Positions 1-5,769 are shown, counted from the stretch's first letter. The stretch is DNA of 5,776 nt from a bacterium (GCA_021809305.1 JAKBAF010000097.1:1-5776), one strand, 5' to 3'. The notes: generated from the sequence alone by a model not told the origin. Translations and numbers: made by a program.

Positions 1-10
1 AAAGGGTGTC

Positions 11-30
11 GAGAGGGCCTTGGCCCTTTC
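11..30. repeat. GC-rich inverted repeat upstream of mutS
   Basis: The sequence GAGAGGGCC-TT-GGCCCTTTC folds back on itself over nine positions, eight Watson-Crick and one G-T. As RNA the innermost C-G pair would open to give an 8-bp stem and a CTTG loop. No T tract follows on either strand, so it does not read as a complete intrinsic terminator. It lies about 105 bp before the mutS ATG and may belong to a gene outside the window. The rest of 1-136 shows no supported gene. A weak promoter-like pair, TTGCGA (75-80) and CACAAT (98-103) with a 17-nt spacer, could serve mutS. Confidence 0.4.
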
Positions 31-136
31 GCGGGGGTTTGGGGGCAGCGCCACCAAATACTATGCTGTATGGGTTGCGATGAAACGGCGATCTGCGCAC
101 AATCTTTCTCTTTTAGCATTGCAAATTGGGACGTGT

Positions 137-2638
137 ATGGAGCTGGATGTCAAGACGACGCCGATGATGGCGCAGTGGGAGGAGTGTAAGGGGCGAGCTC
201 GGGATGCGGTGCTGCTCTTTCGGATGGGCGACTTCTACGAGGCCTTTTATGACGATGCGTCTCTTCTTTCTCGGGAGCTTGGGCTGACACTTACTAGCCG
301 TCAGGGGATACCAATGGCTGGGGTTCCCTACCAGTCGGGGGAGGGCTACATTGATAAGCTTGTGGCTAAGGGATTTAAGGTGGCAATTGCGGAGCAGATG
401 GAGATGCCATCTAGTGGGAAGAAGCTGGTGCGCAGGGAGGTTGTGCGCATTGTGACGCCAGGGACTGTCACTAATGAATCGGCGCTGTGTGAGAAGAGCA
501 ACAACTTTGTTGCAGCGATAGGCCAGCTAGGGGAGATGCTGGGCCTTGCCTTCCTTGATATGAGCACCGGGCAATTTGGGGTCTCTGAGTTTGAGAGGGA
601 GGATACGCTGCGCGCTGAGCTCTTCCGTTTGCGCCCAAAGGAGCTGCTCCTTTCGGATCGCTTGGCTGCAAAGCATGGGGAGCTCTTGCGGGCACTCGCG
701 CTCTCTTTTTCGCCGATGGTGAGCTCCAAAGAGGAGTGGTTCTTTGACCACAGATCGGCCTATGAGAGGCTGGCTCAGCATCTGAGAGTGCATAGCCTTG
801 ATGGCTATGGGCTTAAGGGAATGGGGGCGGCTGTTAAGGCGGCGGGGGCACTGATCGGCTACCTCTCAGGAGAGCTGAGGCTAAACCTAGATCACGTTAT
901 GGAACTTGTCCCTTATGCTGCGAGTGATTTTCTTATACTCGATGAGATCTCGCAGCGCAATCTGGAGCTGACAGATCCTATCAGTGGCAGCGATACATCG
1001 GCAACGCTGCTGCGCATTATGGATAGAACAAAGACGCCGATGGGCGGCAGACTGATGCGCAGCTGGATTAAGCAGCCCCTCCTCTCTGTGGAGAAGATCC
1101 GGGAGAGACAGGTTGCAATTGGCGCTCTGCTTGGGGCACCGCTTGTTGTGATGCAGCTCTTTGAGGCGCTAAATGGCATGCGCGATCTTGAGCGACTCAT
1201 TATGCGCATCTCAAGTGGACAGGCCTCGCCGCGCGATGTCAAGGCGCTGGAGGGCTCACTTGCGCTCCTGCCCCAGTTAAATGGACTACTAAGACAGGTT
1301 GCGGCTCCAAAACTTGAGCAGCTAAGAGGTGAGATCGAGGATCTCTCTGCAGTTGTTGCGTTAATTGGGGCAACACTTGCAGCTGAGCCGCCGACAAAGG
1401 TTTCTGAGGGAGGGGTGATCCGCGAGGGCTTCTCGCCGGAGCTCGATGAGCTGCGAGGCCTTGCTCGGAGCGGCAAGGCGTGGATTGCGAACTACCAGGC
1501 TAAGGTGCAGGCAGAGACTGGCATCAAGACACTTCGCATTGGGTATAACCGGGTCTTCGGCTACTACCTGGAATGCAGCAAGGGGCAGGCGGCTTCCGTC
1601 CCCCCGCATTTTGAGCGGCGCCAGACGCTCGCGACAGCTGAGCGGTTTATCTCGCCGGAGCTGCGAGAGTTTGAGAGCCGTGTTCTTACGGCCGAGGAGC
1701 GGCTCTCAGCCCTTGAGATGGAGCTCTTCTCCGCCCTCTTGCGCTTAACTAGCGAGAGCTGCCGCTCTGTCTTGATAACGGCTAGGGCCTTGGGCGAGAT
1801 CGACTGTTTGCTGGCGCTTGCCGACCTTGCGAGAGACAGATCCTATGTCTGCCCAAAGGTGGACGCCTCTGATACGCTCGTTATTGAAGAGGGTCGCCAC
1901 CCGGTTGTTGAAGCTATTAATAAAGCCACACCCTTTATCCCCAATGACACTGCCCTAAATAGTGATGAGATGCGCCTTTTCTTGATCACAGGCCCCAATA
2001 TGGCGGGTAAATCGACCTATATCAGACAGGTCGCCCTGATTGTGATTATGGCGCAGGTTGGCTCCTTTGTCCCTGCGAGGCGGGCCCACATTGGAGTTGT
2101 GGATCGCATCTTTACGCGGATTGGTGCAAGCGATGACCTCCATCGAGGCCAATCGACCTTTATGGTTGAGATGACAGAGACAGCGAATATCCTTCGCAAT
2201 GCAACCGCGCGCTCTCTTGTTATTCTAGATGAGATCGGTCGGGGTACGAGCACCTACGATGGACTCTCAATTGCGTGGGCCGTGGCAGAGCACCTGCTGA
2301 CATCTAGCGCCCGTCCAAAATCCCTCTTTGCCACACACTATTTAGAGCTCACCCAGCTAGAGGGGAAGGTTCAAGGGGCGATTAACTACAATGTAGCTGT
2401 CAGCGAGTCAGAGGGGGAGATCACCTTTCTCCACAAAATCGTTCGAGGTTCTGCTGACAGAAGCTACGGTGTACACGTTGCACGGCTAGCTGGTCTGCCG
2501 GCAGCAGTTGTTGCTAGGGCCACCGAAATTCTCTCGCATCTCGAGGCCAATAAGCCGCCTCCCCTTCACATCCCCAAGCGCTCTCCTCGGGTCGCTAAGG
2601 TTAAAACCGACCCAGCGCAACTCTCGCTTTTCAACTAG
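137..2638 (+). CDS. mutS: DNA mismatch repair protein MutS
   Basis: MutS binds mismatches and small loops in DNA as a dimer and uses ATP to recruit MutL. With the ATG at 137 the protein has 833 residues, a normal MutS length. The mismatch-wedge Phe-x-Glu lies at F33-Y34-E35 (DFYEAFYDDA). The connector and core domains follow, including DRTKTPMGGRLMRSW near residues 296-310 and the clamp. The C-terminal ABC ATPase has Walker A GPNMAGKST (about 619-627), the signature region around STFMVEMTE (about 673-681), Walker B LVILDE ending D698-E699, and the conserved ATHY histidine at about 734. The protein ends in QLSLF plus one residue (828-832), a close match to the beta-clamp binding consensus QL(S/D)LF, and has no C-terminal tetramerization extension. 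The frame stays open upstream to a TTG at 20 and an ATG at 80. I chose 137 because the MutS-like sequence (TPMMAQW) begins just after it. The upstream residues do not resemble MutS, although the ribosome binding site (GGGA, 5 nt away) is weak. All key residues are present, so the gene looks functional. Confidence 0.97.
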   Translation: MELDVKTTPMMAQWEECKGRARDAVLLFRMGDFYEAFYDDASLLSRELGLTLTSRQGIPMAGVPYQSGEGYIDKLVAKGFKVAIAEQMEMPSSGKKLVRREVVRIVTPGTVTNESALCEKSNNFVAAIGQLGEMLGLAFLDMSTGQFGVSEFEREDTLRAELFRLRPKELLLSDRLAAKHGELLRALALSFSPMVSSKEEWFFDHRSAYERLAQHLRVHSLDGYGLKGMGAAVKAAGALIGYLSGELRLNLDHVMELVPYAASDFLILDEISQRNLELTDPISGSDTSATLLRIMDRTKTPMGGRLMRSWIKQPLLSVEKIRERQVAIGALLGAPLVVMQLFEALNGMRDLERLIMRISSGQASPRDVKALEGSLALLPQLNGLLRQVAAPKLEQLRGEIEDLSAVVALIGATLAAEPPTKVSEGGVIREGFSPELDELRGLARSGKAWIANYQAKVQAETGIKTLRIGYNRVFGYYLECSKGQAASVPPHFERRQTLATAERFISPELREFESRVLTAEERLSALEMELFSALLRLTSESCRSVLITARALGEIDCLLALADLARDRSYVCPKVDASDTLVIEEGRHPVVEAINKATPFIPNDTALNSDEMRLFLITGPNMAGKSTYIRQVALIVIMAQVGSFVPARRAHIGVVDRIFTRIGASDDLHRGQSTFMVEMTETANILRNATARSLVILDEIGRGTSTYDGLSIAWAVAEHLLTSSARPKSLFATHYLELTQLEGKVQGAINYNVAVSESEGEITFLHKIVRGSADRSYGVHVARLAGLPAAVVARATEILSHLEANKPPPLHIPKRSPRVAKVKTDPAQLSLFN

Positions 2639-2663
2639 AGCAGATTATAAAGATTAGCTTGTA

Positions 2664-2692
2664 TTGCAAAAATTGCCGCGGTAATTTAATAT
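2664..2692 (+). promoter_or_regulatory. Candidate sigma-70-type promoter of the F-box gene
   Basis: A -35-like TTGCAA (2664-2669) and a -10-like TAATAT (2687-2692) are separated by exactly 17 nt. This would start transcription near 2699, about 30 nt before the F-box ATG, and suggests the gene can be expressed independently of mutS, which ends 90 bp upstream. No strong terminator separates the two genes, so read-through from mutS is also possible. The call is based on pattern alone. Confidence 0.5.
2670..2687. promoter_or_regulatory. 18-bp dyad inside the promoter spacer (possible operator)
   Basis: AAATTGCCGCGGTAATTT is an inverted repeat in which eight of nine symmetric positions pair, and the remaining G-T pair is a wobble in RNA. 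It fills the spacer between the candidate -35 and -10 boxes and reaches the first base of the -10. A repressor bound here would block polymerase, so an operator is the simplest reading. A weak terminator for mutS is less likely, because only a mixed AT stretch follows rather than a run of T. Confidence 0.35.
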
Positions 2693-2728
2693 TCTTTCCA
2701 ATTAACAAGCACGCTCAAGGGGTTTAGT

Positions 2729-3712
2729 ATGGAAAGAACTAGAGAAGAATCGCGAATTGGATTTGGAAGCCTTCCTGAAGAAGTAACCCTTATGATCTTT
2801 GCCAAGCTTAACGGTAATGATCTACTGCAATGCGACCTCGTCTGCCAGGCATGGCGAGCCTTTGCAACGGATAAAAGCCTGTTGGCAAGTCGCTCAGAAC
2901 GTCAACTATTGAAGAAGGAAATAAGAGATTTACATGGAAATAGCACAGCCAACTTATTTCAGATGTGCTGCATTGTTCGGCCCAACATATCCGCGAAAGT
3001 AATATGTGATAGTCTATTGAACACTCGCTCTCTTCCCTTCCCTAACTATGGCCAAGCAAGAGATGAGTATAAAAATAGTTCACAACCAATTGACCTCCCA
3101 ATTATGTTCCATCTTCGATTAGCAAACGAGCTCTCGCGTTTCACATTTTTTGGTTGCACTGCTGGAGTTTTTCTCTCTTCTCTGGTGTGCCCAACTGAAG
3201 ATCAGAAGTTTCCGAGCTTCATTTCTGGATCTTTTCTGCAATGCTTCGCCATTACCACTTTTGGCCTATCGTGCTCTGGACTTGGGGCGATAGCATACTT
3301 ACAGTGGCGAGCCGATGCGCCACGCCGGCGCGCTGAGGCTATTGCCAATATGCTTGAGTCAGAAGAGTACCCAAGAAATGGGGAGGACTGGCAAGGCACA
3401 GACGATCGCCACTTTGGAATCCCAACACTTAGAATGATCCTCGGAATTGATAATTGTCGCCTCTTTCTCAATACCTCAGTAGAGGAGATAGGGTCCTTCA
3501 GGCTATGGAGTCGGCGTGACGTAGAGAAGGCTCTCTTCCTTCAAATGCTTTATGACGCTCATAAGCAATTGATAGCTCGTCACGAACTGGCGAACGAGGG
3601 GGATCTTGGCGAATCGGCAAAGAGGTTGCTTAAAAACAACCTAGTTAAGTGGAGCGAGGAATTTGACTTTGCGACCTTTTATCACAAACCTATAAGCTGC
3701 ACCCTTTTTTAA
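2729..3712 (+). CDS. F-box protein with Inc-like membrane hairpin and C-terminal CaaX box; candidate host-targeted effector
   Basis: The protein has 327 residues. An N-terminal F-box spans about 13-52: LPEEVTLMIFAKL, then DLLQCDLVCQAWRAFATD, with the usual L15-P16, I23-F24, L27, V38-C39 and W42. F-boxes bind SKP1 of eukaryotic SCF ubiquitin ligases, so the likely workplace is the host cell. Two hydrophobic segments, about 137-154 and 168-192, are separated by a short polar loop, and a basic stretch (RRR at 199-201) follows. This resembles the bilobed domain of chlamydial Inc proteins. The C-terminal half (about 195-320) is charged, mostly helical-looking and unrecognised. The last four residues, Cys-Thr-Leu-Phe, fit a CaaX box; a final Phe favours geranylgeranylation. 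No Sec signal peptide is seen, so type III secretion would be expected if the host is chlamydial. The start is supported by AAGGGG (2717-2722), 6 nt before the ATG. The gene looks more AT-rich than mutS and converges on ridA. The F-box call is firm; location, prenylation and the ubiquitination target are inferred. Confidence 0.88.
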   Translation: MERTREESRIGFGSLPEEVTLMIFAKLNGNDLLQCDLVCQAWRAFATDKSLLASRSERQLLKKEIRDLHGNSTANLFQMCCIVRPNISAKVICDSLLNTRSLPFPNYGQARDEYKNSSQPIDLPIMFHLRLANELSRFTFFGCTAGVFLSSLVCPTEDQKFPSFISGSFLQCFAITTFGLSCSGLGAIAYLQWRADAPRRRAEAIANMLESEEYPRNGEDWQGTDDRHFGIPTLRMILGIDNCRLFLNTSVEEIGSFRLWSRRDVEKALFLQMLYDAHKQLIARHELANEGDLGESAKRLLKNNLVKWSEEFDFATFYHKPISCTLF

Positions 3713-3727
3713 GTAATGAATCGCCTC

Positions 3728-4114
3728 TTATGCATGCGCAATGCACTGCACTTCGACGAGTAATTCCGGAATAACGAGGCAGCTAACGCCGATGGTTGCG
3801 CTCGTAAACCCCATATCTTTGAGCGCCTCTTTTCGTGCCTGCAGGTAAGCAGCGCCATTCTTTTCAAAATCGACGATAAACGATGTCATCTTGAGCAGTT
3901 TGGAAAGATCGGAGCCTGCGGCGATCAAGGCCAGCTCGATGTTGCGAAAGGTAGCGCGCGTCTGCTCCGCAACATCACGGCTCACCAACTTCCCTTCTCG
4001 ATCAATCCCCCCTTGACCCGTTACAAAAATAAGCTCTCCAAACTTAACGCACTGAGAGAAACCGTAATGGGCAAGGCTGAAAAGTTCAGGAACGGAAATT
4101 ACTTCCTTTTTCAT
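3728..4114 (-). CDS. RidA/YjgF/YER057c/UK114 family protein lacking the catalytic arginine
   Basis: The protein has 128 residues from the ATG at 4114, the same length as E. coli RidA. The fold is recognisable from FVTGQGGID near residue 30, EQTRATFRNIELALIAAGS (about 50-68), KMTSFIVD (about 75-82) and the C-terminal PELLVEVQCIAHA. Classical RidA hydrolyses reactive enamine/imine intermediates of amino acid metabolism in the cytosol, using Arg105 and Glu120 (E. coli numbering). Here the Glu is kept (E121), but the arginine position is Ser105 or Ala106 depending on a one-residue gap. The protein therefore probably belongs to an Arg-less Rid subfamily of uncertain activity, and I do not use the symbol ridA. 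A longer frame begins at TTG 4144, but ATG 4114 has a good ribosome binding site (AAGGAAGG, 4 nt upstream) and fits the family length. It lies 136 bp downstream of the exporter on the same strand; co-transcription is possible but unproven. Confidence 0.92.
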   Translation of the reverse strand: MKKEVISVPELFSLAHYGFSQCVKFGELIFVTGQGGIDREGKLVSRDVAEQTRATFRNIELALIAAGSDLSKLLKMTSFIVDFEKNGAAYLQARKEALKDMGFTSATIGVSCLVIPELLVEVQCIAHA

Positions 4115-4176
4115 AAGGCCTTCCTTCTTCTCTGCAACAGCCAAGCATTAGAACATCGAATATGTTAGCCTTGTCC

Positions 4177-4213
4177 GGGGATTAGCATTCGAACTGCTAA
4201 AGACTGAATCCCC
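4177..4213. repeat. Nested inverted repeats between the exporter and the Rid gene
   Basis: An outer 7-bp perfect inverted repeat, GGGGATT (4177-4183) and AATCCCC (4207-4213), encloses an inner one, TTAGCA (4182-4187) and TGCTAA (4195-4200), around a 7-nt loop. The two share bases TT at 4182-4183, so they compete there, but AGCA/TGCT can stack within the outer stem with an 8-nt bulge on one side. Neither strand has a T tract after it, so a standard terminator is unlikely. Possible roles are a 3' mRNA stabiliser of the exporter transcript, a structured leader of the Rid gene, or a protein-binding site. Confidence 0.5.
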
Positions 4214-4242
4214 TCAATATTGACTGCTGCAAGAGGGCCCTC
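4214..4242. repeat. Two perfect 10-bp palindromes
   Basis: TCAATATTGA (4214-4223) and GAGGGCCCTC (4233-4242) are both perfectly self-complementary, with 9 bp between them. They sit directly after the nested inverted repeat and just past the exporter stop codon on the minus strand. Their lack of a loop makes them better candidates for DNA-binding sites than for RNA hairpins. No function is assigned. Confidence 0.45.
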
Positions 4243-4250
4243 ATGATCTT

Positions 4251-5480
4251 TCATCTGCCCTTGGCGTTGAGGCGTAATCCTTCGCGAAAGAGCAGTAGAA
4301 TCGCTCCCAAAAAAGCCACGAGGCCCCAGACAATCAAGGGAAGGCGCATCATAGCCGTTGCAATGACCCCGCTCATAAAACTTGAAAGAGCTTCAGCGGC
4401 AACTTGCAAAGCCTGATTATTGCCCATAGTGGTTCCTTGTTGCGACTCTAGCGCGTGTTGAGAGAGAAGAGAGACCAATGCCGGAAGGCACAATGAGAGC
4501 GAGAGTGCCGCAAAAAACGAGGTCAAAAGAAGCCAGTCCTGCTGCTTGGGGATGACAATGGCAATTAGCGATAGACCCGTGAGAATGGCCGCACCGATAG
4601 CTATTTTCCCTGGGCCAAATCGCTTAGAGAAGAACTTCACTAACCAAAAGTTTGCAATCAGAATGGGAACCGCCGCCCAAGCAATGTAGAGGCCAACGCC
4701 TGTCGGGCCCAGGCCATACTGATCGACGATGTAAATCGGATAGGCTCGAAAATACCCGTAAATTGCCAAGTAGAGGGAAAAATTTACCCAATAGTAAAAG
4801 CGCAGCCGCCGATTGGTGACGACCTCTTTAAGATTAAAAAGAGCTTCAAAGTAGCGCCCCTTAATACGCAGATTTTCTGGGTGGGTCTCTTTAAATGAGA
4901 AAATAACATAGAGAGTGCCAAGACCAAGTAACCCACAAGAGATCCAAAAAGGGAGGGCATAACTGCGGATGGCAAGAAAACCGCCCAAAAGGGGAGCCAC
5001 GATGAAAGAGAGCGTGACAGCTGCGTAAATATACCCAAATTGAACCGGGCGCTCGGCAGGTTCTGTCACGTCTACGACAGCACTCTGCGCCGTTACGACA
5101 TTACTCTCTGAAAAGCCCCCTACTAATAGCGCGATGCAGAGGAGCAGTAGATGCTGCACTTCAAGTGAAATCGCGATGAGGGCATAGCAGATGGTCGTGA
5201 TGATCAAGGTAACAATGAGTACTGGCCGTCTCCCCAGTCGATCGGAAAGAGATCCCATGATGGGCGAGCCCAAGAACTGACCCAGCGGATAGAGCGTTAA
5301 CACAATACCCAAGATCAGCACTCGAGACGCTGGGGATGTTTCTGCTGGAAGCAGACCTCCTTTCAGGTGGAGGAACATTGGGGTGAAAATCGTGAGGGCG
5401 AGCGCGTAGCCGAAGTAGCCGAAGAATATGACGAGATAGAGTGGATAGAACTGCGTTTTTCTCATTCGTTGTTGTAACAT
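4251..5480 (-). CDS. MFS transporter, DHA1/TetA-like drug:H+ antiporter type
   Basis: This is a 409-residue inner-membrane protein with about twelve hydrophobic segments: roughly 12-37, 54-75, 87-106, 109-130, 148-170, 175-195, 229-248, 258-281, 292-311, 315-339, 352-376 and 381-398. A longer central loop (about 196-228) separates the halves. Motif A lies between segments 2 and 3 as GSLSDRLGRRP (G76, D80, R81, G83, R84-R85), the hallmark of MFS. Segment 5 carries a degenerate antiporter motif C, ending FIVAPLLGG with Ala-Pro in place of Gly-Pro. Length and motifs suit a proton-driven exporter of small molecules such as drugs, but the substrate cannot be read from sequence. The ATG at 5480 is supported by AGAGG 7 nt upstream; an internal ATG at 5465 lacks such a site. 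A small ORF ends 3 nt before the start, hinting at coupled or attenuated translation. The gene appears intact. Confidence 0.93.
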   Translation of the reverse strand: MLQQRMRKTQFYPLYLVIFFGYFGYALALTIFTPMFLHLKGGLLPAETSPASRVLILGIVLTLYPLGQFLGSPIMGSLSDRLGRRPVLIVTLIITTICYALIAISLEVQHLLLLCIALLVGGFSESNVVTAQSAVVDVTEPAERPVQFGYIYAAVTLSFIVAPLLGGFLAIRSYALPFWISCGLLGLGTLYVIFSFKETHPENLRIKGRYFEALFNLKEVVTNRRLRFYYWVNFSLYLAIYGYFRAYPIYIVDQYGLGPTGVGLYIAWAAVPILIANFWLVKFFSKRFGPGKIAIGAAILTGLSLIAIVIPKQQDWLLLTSFFAALSLSLCLPALVSLLSQHALESQQGTTMGNNQALQVAAEALSSFMSGVIATAMMRLPLIVWGLVAFLGAILLLFREGLRLNAKGR

Positions 5481-5483
5481 GAT

Positions 5484-5603
5484 TCAACCTCTGAGTCTGC
5501 TATAGTCGCAGCAGCAATTGTTCGACATCACATAGGCTGCAGAAAAGAGCGGACTCAAGGCAACCGCAAATTTTAAACCCAACACTCCGATCGTGGTTCT
5601 CAT
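5484..5603 (-). CDS. Possible 39-residue leader peptide or small membrane protein upstream of the exporter
   Basis: The ORF starts at ATG 5603, preceded by GAGGTG 4 nt upstream, a six-base match to the anti-Shine-Dalgarno complement. It stops at TGA, 3 nt before the exporter ATG. The exporter's own ribosome binding site (AGAGG) lies inside its last codons, so the two are placed for coupled translation. The peptide starts MRTTIGVLGLKFAVALSPLF, a mildly hydrophobic stretch with Arg2 and Lys11, and ends in a polar tail with three consecutive Cys codons (TGC x3, residues 30-32). No lipobox is seen. Upstream ORFs of this kind control several drug efflux and resistance genes by ribosome stalling, but no homology is recognised here. 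It could also be a chance ORF. The support is the promoter, the ribosome binding site and the exact placement. Confidence 0.45.
   Translation of the reverse strand: MRTTIGVLGLKFAVALSPLFSAAYVMSNNCCCDYSRLRG
5488..5492 (-). promoter_or_regulatory. Ribosome binding site of the exporter within the end of the small ORF
   Basis: The minus strand reads AGAGG, then 7 nt, then the exporter ATG. The site overlaps the last codons of the upstream small ORF, so ribosomes on that ORF would cover it. A 5-bp hairpin with an 8-nt loop (5497-5501 paired with 5510-5514) ends 4 nt upstream. Confidence 0.55.
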
Positions 5604-5631
5604 GGCCCACCTCTACGCATATTATCTTTTT

Positions 5632-5659
5632 TTATTATGCAAGAGAGCTTTTCTGTCAA
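5632..5659 (-). promoter_or_regulatory. Strong sigma-70-type promoter for the small ORF and exporter
   Basis: On the minus strand a perfect -35 TTGACA (5654-5659) is followed after 16 nt by TAATAA (5632-5637). Transcription would begin near 5625, about 20 nt before the small ORF ATG and about 145 nt before the exporter ATG. The surroundings are AT-rich, as expected of a promoter. This is the best promoter match in the window. Confidence 0.65.
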
Positions 5660-5704
5660 CTTAAAATATTAAACTCATGCATGTCCGCTGGAGAGGTGCC
5701 CTGC

Positions 5705-5769
5705 CTACCAATTTGCTACCAATATCTCACGATTTGGTAGTTGCAACCCTCCCTCTCCATCTGCTACCA
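5705..5769. repeat. Cluster of four CTACCA repeats
   Basis: CTACCA occurs at 5705-5710, 5716-5721 and 5764-5769, and inverted (TGGTAG) at 5735-5740. Each is followed by A or T and then an AT-rich tail. Copies 1 and 2 are 11 bp apart, about one helical turn. Copies 2 and 3 form a dyad, CTACCAA / TTGGTAG, with an 11-bp spacer. The cluster lies upstream of the exporter -35 box and may continue beyond the window. It could be a regulator binding array. The edge of the window is also open in one frame on each strand, so part of it may be coding. Confidence 0.5.

Noticed and set aside
1..119. Divergent minus-strand open frame from ATG 119 to the left edge
   Set aside because: It has about 39 open codons but no ribosome binding site and a Pro/Arg-rich translation with no recognised family.
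346..2253. Several open frames of 65-187 codons, mostly on the minus strand, within mutS
   Set aside because: They lie wholly inside a well-conserved mutS, have Ser/Arg-rich low-quality translations and match no family I recognise. They are shadows of the real gene.
2674..2686. GCCGCGGTAAT resembles the 530-loop sequence of 16S rRNA
   Set aside because: The match is about 11 bases with no flanking rRNA similarity, and it is explained by the local dyad.
3202..3471. Minus-strand open frame inside the F-box gene
   Set aside because: It is antisense to a clear F-box gene, lacks family features and has a basic, repetitive composition typical of a shadow frame.
3731..3745. Hairpin TGCAT-GCGCA-ATGCA at the 3' end of the Rid gene as a terminator
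   Set aside because: The stem is only 5 bp, it lies inside the coding sequence and no T tract follows on either strand.
4177..4213. tRNA-like hairpin on the minus strand
   Set aside because: There is a 7-bp acceptor-like stem and a TTCGAA loop, but no D arm or anticodon arm, the 53-61 pair is broken and no CCA follows.
4784..5487. Two further minus-strand frames (4784-5038 and 5161-5487) overlapping the exporter
   Set aside because: They are alternative frames of the MFS gene. The hydrophobic or His/Arg-rich content is a by-product of the membrane-protein code.
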